Shown: positions 22,130 through 32,134 of the stretch, piece after piece
Layout of the letters: each line of letters starts with the position of its first letter
Numbering within the stretch: the stretch's first letter is position 1
NCBI GenBank assembly: GCA_027575765.1
Contig: JANBPT010000400.1
Span: 1-38,214, forward strand
Direction: 5' to 3'
DNA length: 38,214 nt
Source: Tieghemiomyces parasiticus
Taxonomy: Eukaryota; Kickxellomycota; Dimargaritomycetes; Dimargaritales; Dimargaritaceae
Translations under genes and position numbers: made by a program
Notes under the pieces: generated by a model
Told to the model about the DNA's origin: nothing
The model's database searches: none
The model's input: only the letters and a program-made list of their open reading frames with translations

Positions 22130-25100
22130 TGTGCCTGATTGCCATTTAGATTGCTGTTGTACATAAAGCCTCGTAATGAGCATCGGCGCCTATTTCTGAA
22201 TACGTAATGTATGCGCTCTAAACCGGCGCTAGTAAGGGTGTGAATTGATATAAGTGTGGTAAACTATTCGCGTTTGGCGATGTAGTGTCTCAAAATGTAG
22301 GTGTAGAGGATGACAGTGTAAAGGCATAGCAGAGGGGTCTTATTGGAAAGAGATGTAGAAGGCCACCCGAAGGTGGCGAGTGCTACACACTGTCAAGCAA
22401 TACGAAGTGGAAGTGACGGAATGGAGCGCGAGTTCCTCAAGGCAGACTCGGAGATTCAAATTGCAACCGCCGGCTGGCGGACACCTTCCAACTGTGAACC
22501 TTGGCTAGGATGAAAGAGCCGTAGTAGCCACTCCCACGACCAATGCCGCCGCGGAACTCATCCGCAACCACATCCCAACAACCTGAGCCCCCCCCCTCAA
22601 CGACGGCCACAGCCACCAGTAGTAACCGAAAGTTCGCTCCACCATATAATGCATACGACCCGGTCTCCGGATCGGAAAAGACATCGATAAACCTTATAAT
22701 CTAGTTTACCAAATAGTCGCTTACGCGCAAATAACCACCTCGCCCCACTCGGCACCCTCCGGACCCGACCTTACACGGTATAGTACCCTCAACCCCTCTC
22801 AGTCGGTAACAAAATAGCAAGGTTGGACTGCGAGGGTCGTGGTTTCGGAGGTGGTTCTGGAAGGTAAAAGTTCTGCGAGTTCGCGCGTTGGTAGCGTGAG
22901 TTTGTTGGGCGTTGTATAGATGACTCCTGCAGTCCGGGCAGCCGGTTGCATGGTGGCGTATTAGTGTCGGAGGTACTTAAGTGATGCAGATATGCGTTGT
23001 CCCTAGCGTGGTTTATAAGCATCACAGGCTGTCAGTGATTTCCTAAATTGGTACTGTAGATGAGGCCTAAAAGTGTCCGAGAAATTTAACCGAGCGGTAC
23101 ATACCATTCTAGGATCGAGCCTTTCCTCGCTTAATAGCTTAGCTTTTTTTTTACTTCCCAGTCATGTCTACTCTTGAAGCCCTATCACTCCGCACCGCCT
23201 ATAACTACCTATTGTGACGAGTAGGTCCTACTTTGATGTATTTTGCATGGCAGCCCAAGGAATAAAATCAAATAGACATGGCTAACTTGACTGCTAGAAT
23301 GGACTCTGCTGTCCCTTGCTGCAGCACCGTCACTCAGTGGCGAATTCACTTTCATACGGAGCATTTTCCTTTGGAAGACGGCCACCGGACTAGCCATCCA
23401 TCAGACAATACCAGCCAACGTTACAGTCATGATGTTGGGATTGGTAAACAGCTGGCCCGTGCCTGTCGCATTTCCCTTACTACCATATGCCATATCCTGC
23501 ACCAGGACCTAATGCCGTGCAGCTACCTCAACCGTTAAGTCCCTCACGCTATCACTGGCAAATGGAGCCGCCAGTGAATACGGGCTTCCATCAATTTTCT
23601 GGACGATCTGGTAGCACCGTTGAGTACCTGCATGACACTATTGTCCCCGGTGATGAGACTGGGATGTGTCAGTACGTTCCTCCCGCTTAAGCCGGCTGCC
23701 GGCGATGGTAACCATGTCCCAATCTAGAAACCCACCAGAGCTGTGCCGTACCCAAGGCTATGCCAGCAGTTGTGCGTCACACACGGCCTGTTACACCTGA
23801 GTGTCAAACCCCCCTCATGATAAAATTTCTGCTGATGATTACATAAGGTATGGGCCAAAGTCCATCGTTTAAGCCTAGACAGAGGCATTCGGAAATCAAG
23901 CCGACCATCCCTCCCTGCAGCTCTAACACGATAATGCGCCACCACATCGTGCTCCAGCCGCCCATACCTTCATGTCCGCCTTCGGGATGAAACTTCTTTC
24001 AGACCATTCCCTACGGTCCTGAACTAGCGTCCCTGTGGTTGCGATCTATTGAAATACGTCAGGCGGCGGCTGTATGGTAAAAAGTTCTCACACTGGTGAC
24101 AGTCCTAAACTGCAGGTAATCAGACCTTGCCAAGCACCAGCCGAATGCCTCTGGAGCCTGCCTCGGCAGTACGCTAGAATGAACCCACTGAGCGACAAAG
24201 AATGGCGTTAGTCGTCATCAATAGGCACCATTTAGCTTTGAGGCGCCGTAATCTTTTAAAAGTATCTTTCACAATGGTTCAAGGAACAGATTCCAGCGCT
24301 CCACAATATGTATTTCATGATTTCAGTAGTAAATGCAGCAGGTAATAACGTGCTGGGACACAAGGCGGAATAGATGTGGCCAACCTTTCCCCTGTATACA
24401 CCACACCGAAGCCCGCCCATTGTATACCAATTGGCCTCGGAGAGATCCACTTTCCTATGGAGCCACAGTTGCAATTGATCAACAATGGTCTTGAGCCCCA
24501 TAACACTAAGCAAGTGCTATGTAGGAACGGCAAAATGTAGAGAGATGGTTACTATACGGGTCCTGCTCCTCACCCAGCTTAAGCCTCCTCCCGGCTCTTT
24601 CTGTGAACCTCTCTCCTCCGCCAAATGCGATAGTAGCAATGGTCTCTCGAATTCACCCCAACCCAGCTGTCTCCGCAGGTGCACACCTGTACATACTATC
24701 CGACAGGAGGCCCCAGTGACTATGCCATCCGCCTTCTATGCTGGTCTTTTTATCCGACTCAGTCCAACCTGCATCTGTTGTGCACCAATACTTGAGAAGA
24801 TCGTGTCACTTAGATATAATACCCTCGGCATACCAATTCTTTCCATTTATACTGCACTTAATTGTTGACAATGCCGACGTCCCGCACCCGGAGACTCTAT
24901 CACTCTATCATATCCAATGTGTTTCTAACTGTGCCCACCATGGTTTTGCTGGCACTGGCACCTCTCCTGCCCACGCCTCCCATCTCTCTCGCCCCCTCCG
25001 TGGCTTCTTAATAAATAGGCCGCATTCCTCTATCCCGAAACCCAAACATCCACCGTCATCTGTTCCCCGCACTCATTTTGCCACCACTCTCAGCACTTCG

Positions 25101-25184
25101 CACTGTCTCTCCATTCCAGACACTCGCCCGTCTATTTGATCATTTTAGTATCCACCCTTCCCCCTACCACACATAGTCAGCACC
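22130..25184. other. Non-coding intergenic region and actin-gene promoter
   Basis: About 3 kb with only short, unsupported open frames. I saw no RNA gene or transposon remnant. The last 250 bp before the actin start are C/T-rich on the + strand and represent the probable promoter and leader. Confidence 0.5.
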
Positions 25185-26643
25185 ATGGAGGATGGACAGG
25201 CTCCCGTAAGTAGTTCGGCTGTCTGTGACTAACCCAGATGCCCTAGTGGGATGACAGCTATGGATATCGGAGACGTATTAATATCCTGGAGCCCCCCTTT
25301 GGTTTGTGTATATTGGGTATGGGCGGAGTGGTAGGTGGCTCCGATATGGCCCTCCTCGCGGCGGTATTGGGCCCACACGGTGTTAACCAGGTGAACCACT
25401 GGGTGGCCTGGACCGATGCTATCCTCCGCCGTGTATCCCTCTGACATAAGACCGTCTGTTGTTTCATTGAAACTTACCCTCTGGCTAAACATGTTGAGTA
25501 TTCAATATTTTTCCACACTACCCCACCCCCTTAACCTAGATTGTTATTGATAATGGATCCGGTACATGCAAGGCCGGTTTCGCCGGCGACGACGCCCCGC
25601 GCACCGTCTTCCCGCCCATCGTCGGTCGCCCGCGCCAGCAAGGTGTGATGGTCGGTATGGGCCAGAAGAACTCGTACGTCGGTGACGAGGCCCAGTCCAA
25701 GCGCGATATCCTGTCGCTCAAGCGCCCTATCAAGCGCGGTATTGTGACCAACCGGGATGATATGGAGAAGCTTTGGCACCACACCTTCTACAACGAGCTG
25801 CGTGTCGCCCTCGAGGTGCATCCTGTCCTGCATACAGAGGCCCCGCTCAACCCCAAGAGTGACCGTGAGAAGATGATTCAGATCATGTTCAAGACCTTCA
25901 ACGCCCCCGCCTTCTACGTGGGTATCCCAGCCGTATTTTCTCTGTACGCCTCGGGCCGTACCACCGGTGTTGTGCTTGACTTGGGTGACGATGTCTCTCA
26001 TGCCGTATCCATCTACGAGGGCTTCGCCTCCCGGGACGCAGTTGTATGTCTGGACCTGGCTGGTCGTAAGCTAACTGACTACCTTGGACACGCCCTGCAC
26101 CAACGAGGCTACTCCTTCACCGCGGCTGAGCGCGAAACCGTGCGTGACATCAAGAAGAAGCTATGCTACGTTGCCCTGGACTATAAGAAGAAGATGCGGA
26201 CTGCCGCGTCTACGTCTCGGATTGAGAGTTCATATGAACTTCCCGACGGACAGGCGATCGCCATCGGTAGGGAGCGCTTCTGCGTCCCGGGGGTCCTGTT
26301 CCAGCCCTCGCTCATGCGTATGGAAGCCCCCGGCATCCACGACGCCACCCACAGCTCCATCATGAATAGTGCCACCGACATCCATAGTACCTTGTTTAGT
26401 AACATCATACTGGCCGGTGGCACTACCATGTTCCCTGGTATCGCTGAACGTATGCAGAAGGAGATGACCTCGCTCGCCCCACGTAGCATGCAGGTGAGAA
26501 TTGTAACCCCGCCCGAGCGCAGCTACTCTGCCTGGATCGGGGCGTCCGTCCTATCCTCCCTGTCCACCTTCCAGAATTTATGGATCTCGAAAGGGGAGTA
26601 CGAAGAAACCGGCCCGTCCATTGTGCATCGCAAGTGCTTCTAA
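25185..26643 (+). CDS. Highly divergent actin paralogue, predicted ATPase-impaired
   Basis: Two exons, 25185-25205 and 25540-26643, encoding 374 residues. Canonical actin has 375, and one Thr of the TTTAERE loop is missing. The ATG has an ideal CACCATGG context. The fold-defining stretches are kept: IDNGSG phosphate loop 1 (10-15), GVMVGMGQK (42-50), YNELRV, the LAGRxLTDYL frame, AGGTTM and the [10 protein letters not shown] end. Positions almost invariant in actins are changed: H40Q, D51N, G63D, Y69R, E72K, H73R, W79R, E125K, Q137P, S155L, G158D, D184K. Gln137 positions the attacking water in ATP hydrolysis, and Gly158 lies in phosphate loop 2. The frame is intact and splice sites are normal, so it is probably expressed rather than a pseudogene. 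It is closer to conventional actin than to any Arp I recall, and its role is unknown. Confidence 0.93.
25206..25539 (+). other. Intron of the divergent actin gene
   Basis: 334 nt, GTAAGT donor after codon 7 and CCTAG acceptor after a C-rich tract, phase 0. Its removal puts IVIDNGSG at the exact canonical distance from Met1. Confidence 0.9.
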
Positions 26644-28180
26644 GTCGCATGTATGTACTTATATACGCGCCTGTCAACGGTGCCCCCCGGCCAGGATCCT
26701 CTAGTCCATTTTATAGTGTTGACTTTTTTTTTGCACGATGGGCGTTGATTGTATCAACAAACCCATAATCTCACTTTGACTCTTTCTCCCCAGATCTAGC
26801 CTTGGCGATATCTAAAGTTGCAATATCTATTACCAGACAAATCCATGGTTTAATTGACGAGTCTATGCGCAGACAACCCGATATCCGGTTCCTAATTAAG
26901 AGAGCAGAACAATGAGTTGGATCCAAGGTTTCAATTTCCTGAGGACTATATGCCCAGGGTTGGTGGTAGTTCAGGTGACGTGAGCCGGACTGCGAATACT
27001 GCACCCATCTCTTTGAGCCTACATCCGGGGGGCTGGGGTACGAGGCACAACAGAACTCCACCCCGGAAGCGGATTCCCCCTCTTACGCCTAGTCCGTCAG
27101 GAATGTCTAACTACCAGCCCATTGCGCCTATCCTCTGGCCATTACGGTGGAATGGACTAGCTGGCCTGTCAAGGTGCTCCAATCCCCAGCTGATAAGCTA
27201 ATCACACGACAGCATACACCCTTCTCTTGGCATACTATTTAGATGCACCATTGCCATGTGTGTATTCCCGTTGGACAAGCATAGATGTCAAGCCGATCGT
27301 TATATGCACCCACATGCCAATCTTTATGGTTGTGACTTGCTATGGTTCACCTCAATCGGGCCGGCATGAGTGAGTGCAGTGATTGGCGCAGGGGGTACTT
27401 GTTCGATTAGGCGAGCAAGGAGGCTGTCCAACCTTCCAGTGCCGCATATAAGAGCACTACAGCCTAACTCCAGACGAGGTAGACCAATGGCAGGAAATCC
27501 CTGATGCCTCATAAGGACTCATTTAGGTGATCGCGCAAATTTCACACTGCGCCACCTATATCTCAGGAAATTACGATGGGGAAGGGGGCTATGCGTGGTA
27601 AGAGGGGTGTTATCGTGTCTCGCGTCAAGCTCAAAATTGGTTCGAGATGGAGGGCCAAGTGGCCCGGTGGAGACTATAGATTGGGGGGGGGGCGGGGTTC
27701 CCCGTTCCACATGGTTGGGGGATGAAGAGGTTGCCGTGAACACCCCTCCCCCACTCATGTGGATGGAGGGAGGATTCTGCTAAGAATTGTGAAGGGGCAG
27801 CCAATACGGTGGCTATAAAAACGCCATGGGCCGCGCCCTCGTGCAGCACGTATCCGATAGTTGGTGGACCCATTTTCCATACCCCTCTCTTTCCCGCCTG
27901 ATCCATCTGCTGCGCACTTTCTCGCCTGTACCCTGCGGCAACCCTTGTGTCCCCCACAACTACTTATCCTGCGTCCTTCTGAATCCTTCCAGCTCACAAG
28001 AGCCGTCCAACTCACATATACCCTTCTCCAGTCCTCCCTATTGAGAATTACTCTTAACTCTCCTTACCTTCTATCCATTACACGTCCTTTTCTTATCTGA
28101 CTTGTCTCTTAGCGACCGCCCAAAAACGCCTTTCTAACCCCTTCACCGGTATCGAGCCCCCTTTCCTCATTCCTACCGAC
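26644..28180. other. Intergenic region and PDX1 promoter/leader
   Basis: About 1.5 kb with no supported gene. A run of nine G at about 27685-27693 and a C/T-rich leader from about 27880 to 28180 precede PDX1. Confidence 0.5.
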
Positions 28181-29971
28181 ATGTCTTCCGTCGCCCCCGC
28201 CAATTTGACCACTACCTCCAAACAGGAGAATGGCGACGCCAAGTCGAGCTTCCGTGTTAAGGCCGGTCTCGCCCAAATGCTCAAGGTAAGCTGCAGGTAG
28301 AGATCACGAAGACCAGTCCATTCAGGCTACTGATCGCTCAGGTCATTTCGACCCTCGACCCTACATGCGCTACTGGCCGGGTGGTTCCGATCGGTTGGCA
28401 CCGGGTATCCTTCCCGACTGGCTAGCTCCCTTGCCTATGGCCGTGATACACTACCAGACTCGGCAGCCCCCCTGATTCGGTGGGGGGGGTGAGATGGTTA
28501 TACTTCAGTCCCTAGGCAGCGGTGACTAGCTGGAACCCTGGCCAGTCAGTTGCAGGAGGTGGCAGGGGACTGCCGCGCACCGATCCCCACCCTTCTCGAG
28601 ACTTAGACGACTTGCACATGAAACGGAGGGGCAGGGTTGAGGCGGCAGGTCGGTGCAGCCCTCTAGTAAGCACGGCCGTTGGGGGAGGGGTTTCTGGGTT
28701 GGACGACCAGGTAGCAGCGGGGTCGCGCCATCCAAGTCCGAGACGGTTTTGGTTCCCACCCACTCATTCGTCTGGCCGCGTCATCTCGCACGGTGGTTGG
28801 TTGGAAGGTGGCACGACCACCGCTCGTTTCGGATGTGTCCCTTTCCGCCCCCTTTTTTCCCTGTCAGGGCTAGATCCTTGATGACTTGACTACCAATCTT
28901 CCAGTTGGTGGGAAATTAATCAGTGGGAAGAGTAGCGCTGGTCGCCCTACAAAGGTTGTATTTGTACAGCGAACGGGGCTGGACATCTGCTACCCCACCC
29001 TGACCTAGGGCCCAGTCTCACCTGCTGCATCGTTGCCACCACATAAACCTCACCGACACACCACTAACGCATCAATACCGCTCCCACTCACCATCCACAC
29101 ACACGTCTCCTGCGTCTATGTTGTTCATCTTACTCTGCAGGGCGGTGTCATCATGGACGTTGTCAACGCCGAGCAAGCCCGCATCGCCGAGGAGGCCGGT
29201 GCCTGCGCTGTGATGGCCCTGGAGCGCGTCCCGGCTGATATCCGGAAGGACGGCGGAGTGGCTCGTATGTCGGACCCGAAACTGATCAAGGAGATCAAGG
29301 CGGCGGTTACCATCCCGGTGATGGCCAAGGTCCGTATCGGGCATTTCGTGGAGGCCCAGATCCTGGAGGCGCTGGACATTGACTACATTGATGAGTCGGA
29401 GGTGCTGACAATGGCTGACGACGAGCACCACATCAACAAGCACAAGTTCCAGATCCCGTTCGTGTGTGGGTGCCGCAATCTCGGTGAGGCCCTGCGCCGC
29501 ATCTCGGAGGGCGCCGCCATGATCCGTACCAAGGGCGAGGCCGGTACCGGCGATGTGGTCGAGGCCGTCCGTCACAGCCGGACCGTCCAGGCCCAGATTC
29601 GTCGCGCCTCGGCTATGGATGATGATGAGCTCTACAGCTACGCCAAGGAACTGGGCGTCTCCGTCGACCTGCTCCGTGAGACCGCCCGGCTCGGCCGACT
29701 CCCCGTCGTCAACTTCGCTGCCGGAGGTGTCGCCACTCCGGCCGACGCCGCCCTGATGATGCAGCTCGGCTGCGACGGAGTGTTTGTCGGATCGGGCATC
29801 TTCAAGTCCGGTGATCCGGCTCTCCGTGCCCGTGCCATCGTTCAGGCCGTCACCCACTACCAGGATAAGGTCAAGCTGGCCGAGGTTAGCGAGGGGCTCG
29901 GCGAAGCCATGGTCGGTATCAACTGCGGCCACCTCACCCAGGACCAGGTCCTGTCGACCCGGGGTATTTAA
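28181..29971 (+). CDS. PDX1: Pyridoxal 5'-phosphate synthase subunit PdxS/PDX1 (SNZ family)
   Basis: Two exons, 28181-28285 and 29141-29971, giving 311 residues, normal for the family. The junction [11 protein letters not shown] restores an invariant PdxS segment. The enzyme builds PLP from ribose 5-phosphate, glyceraldehyde 3-phosphate and ammonia, the ammonia coming from the glutaminase partner PDX2/SNO. That partner is not in this window. Visible catalytic features are Asp41 in IMDVV, Lys98 in MAKVRIGH (Schiff base with the pentose phosphate), Lys166 in [10 protein letters not shown] (second lysine), and the phosphate-binding [14 protein letters not shown] and [11 protein letters not shown] loops. 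The N-terminal 20 residues are variable. All key residues are present, so it should be active. The single intron is unusually long for this window (855 nt). Confidence 0.97.
28286..29140 (+). other. Long intron of PDX1
   Basis: 855 nt, GTAAGC donor and CTCTGCAG acceptor, phase 0. PdxS sequence is continuous across it, so no exon is missing. Other coding introns here are 139-334 nt. It contains G-runs near 28484 and 28681. I found no convincing RNA gene inside. Confidence 0.88.
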
Positions 29972-31717
29972 AGATAGATGCCTACACACGGAGAGAGCAA
30001 GTTGTTTTTTTTTGCTTGTTTGTGTGTGTGTTATGGAGGGGGGAAGAGGGTGTTAGAGCTAATTCTCTGTTTCCCTCGCCCATACCGATTACTCTGCCGT
30101 ATATGCCTATTAGGTTGTTTACCCGGTTGGGGTGGCCGTTTGGCTATGTATATGTTGTTACAAATGTTTACAATGGCGAAGGTTTAAGCCTAACGAATGG
30201 CTACTATCACCTTACTCCGAAGGTATAAAGTATTCATTTTGTCTATGCATGGGTTTGATTGCTGACGGTTCAAAGGCGGCACCGCTCGGTTTGTTCGAAA
30301 TGGCTGAGTCCGTGGTGAGAGTTGCTCGTCAATGGATGGGGGCAGCAGACCGTGGGGGGGGGAAAGGGACGTCCAGGCTGCCGACGCCATATACACCTCT
30401 CTCCTCCACTCCAACAACGAGGCTTACAAGTCTCTCTCTGAGTGGAGCGAAGGTGGGGGGAGGGGGGTTGAGGTGGTCATTTTTAGCGGCTGCGCATTGT
30501 TGATAAACGGCGACCAACACTAACTGGGTCTATCTTGGGTGTAAAACTAGCCAATCTAATTTTATTACTAATAAGCGATGGCTCGGTTTAAGGCTAGGAA
30601 AAAAGCGGTAAAAGGTGTGGGGATGGGCTGCTATAAAGGGCGGCGGCGGAGTGCAACGAAATACCGAGCGATACAAGAGGAGGATGTAGGTGATCATACG
30701 GAAGAGGATTTCAGTGAGGCTAGGGGCTTCCGAGGTTGTAAATGTTTTGGATAATTTGTTTTGTGGGGGTCGAGATGGAAGCGAAGGGATCAGAAAACAC
30801 CGGATCCCAGCTCGGTTTGAAGGGAGATGGGGGGTTGACAATTGCTGTTGTCGAAGGCGGTTTTACCTTACCTCCGGTACGTTACAAAAGAAGGCTGAAG
30901 CGGCCGGCGTTATTATAGGCGTCACCTTCAATTCACGGTGCCATGGTTGGTCGGACATGGAGGACCAACAGTGTTTGTAACTTGAAATGGGTGGATGCGT
31001 GTCCATGCAGGAAATCGTCGCTATCCACTTCTACCCGAATAACTTGGACAGAACGCCCTAACTCCCCTTCCTCGCTTTGTGGTAGATGGTGGGTGCAGGA
31101 GGGGGGAAGACTCGGCACCCGCAACATTACAAGGCGGGAGGGCCCGGTTGGTCTGGGGCCTGGAAGGCATTGGGCGCCCATTGGGGATTCAAAGGGGGAA
31201 GGAGGGGGTAAACACAATGCCGCCTTTATCGCTCCCCGCCTTCCAATGGGGGGGGGACCGGTAGGCTCGACAAAATTGTACGACAGGTTAAAGCGACGAA
31301 TGGTCATACGGAACGGATGCGACCGTCACGGATCTGGTGTTTGGCAGTTATGCGAAAGTGGGACACCGACGTAGTGCAGGAATCTCCGCCCCTCCTCCTC
31401 CTCCTCCCCCCTCTTTCCTGTCCGCTGCCACACCTTGACCCTCCCCCGCCATTCGGCCCTCATTTCCCGTGTCTCCTCAGGTATAAAAGTACACCGGGGT
31501 GCCGCCCTTGACCTGTGACGTCTGTAGCTTACCATCCTGGCATTTTCAGTGCCGTATAAATTCCACCTACTTTACCTGCAGACTATTTTACTTTCACTTC
31601 CAACACCACCGCACCCAGCATTATTCACCCTCGCTTCCGCCCCTCATCCCACACCCTATCCAAAGGGTAGTTCTTTAAACTCGTTCAACTCACGTCCCGG
31701 TAATACCCTTTAATATT
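29972..31717. other. Intergenic region with strand-composition switch
   Basis: About 1.75 kb. It starts with a T-run and TG repeats (30003-30031) in the PDX1 3' region. Several long G-runs lie on the + strand between about 30338 and 31257. From about 31380 onward the + strand becomes C/T-rich and leads into the secreted-protein gene. No coding sequence is supported. Confidence 0.5.
31482..31488 (+). promoter_or_regulatory. TATA-box candidate for the small secreted protein
   Basis: TATAAAA 230 bp before the ATG. A second TATAAA lies at 31555-31560, about 158 bp before the ATG. Either could be the core promoter. Confidence 0.4.
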
Positions 31718-32134
31718 ATGAAGCTCCCATGCTACCTCGTCGCTCTGCTGATTTTCGCCTTCGTAGCGGCCAGCCAAGTCCCCGCCAATGACAACCAGGA
31801 CACTGTATCACCAACCCTGGAACCCGGTCAACAGGCCGAGGCTGAGCACCGAACTCTATTGCATAGGGCTTTGAATGGCGCAGCCGCCATGGTTGGGGCT
31901 ACCTACGGCGCGGTCCGGGGTTCGGCGTCATACCTCAAACACAAGTCCGAAATCGAGGCCAAGTACTACCAGATGAACAAGAAAAACTCTGGCATGTTCG
32001 AGAGACTGGCTGTCCATGGGCAGGCCTGTGTTGTGGCCGCGTTCTGTGGAGGTGCCAACTATGGCCGCAGGGCCATGGACGACGTGGACACTATTCAGTA
32101 CCACTGGCGGGGAATGGATCCTCCGTCGGAGTAG
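31718..32134 (+). CDS. Small secreted protein of unknown function
   Basis: 138 residues. A signal peptide is clear: MKLP, then a hydrophobic core (about 5-17) and a likely cleavage after Ser19. The mature part (about 119 residues) begins with an acidic, Gln/Pro-rich stretch (20-44). It continues with a small-residue helix holding glycines at 60, 64 and 68 (GxxxGxxxG), then a charged helical stretch (72-98). It ends with a segment carrying two cysteines (104, 110) that could form one disulfide. No family recognised. The intact frame, signal peptide, TATA candidates and C/T-rich leader support a real gene. Candidate roles are cell wall, host or prey interaction, or membrane activity, all inference. 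Confidence 0.72.
   Translation: MKLPCYLVALLIFAFVAASQVPANDNQDTVSPTLEPGQQAEAEHRTLLHRALNGAAAMVGATYGAVRGSASYLKHKSEIEAKYYQMNKKNSGMFERLAVHGQACVVAAFCGGANYGRRAMDDVDTIQYHWRGMDPPSE

Noticed and set aside
25185..26643. Actin copy as a processed pseudogene
   Set aside because: It keeps a spliceosomal intron with good sites, a full-length frame and an ideal start context, so neither a retrocopy nor an obvious pseudogene.
28870..29010. Possible box C/D snoRNA in the PDX1 intron (TTGATGA ... CTGA)
   Set aside because: The C box lacks the purine at its first position, the spacing to the D box is too long and no terminal stem is seen.
29072..29989. 305-codon open frame antisense to PDX1
   Set aside because: Mirror of a GC-rich, highly conserved coding exon. 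The codon-position bias explains the open antisense frame.
30690..30980. 96-codon open frame between PDX1 and the secreted protein
   Set aside because: No signal, domain or leader. Composition is like the surrounding non-coding DNA.
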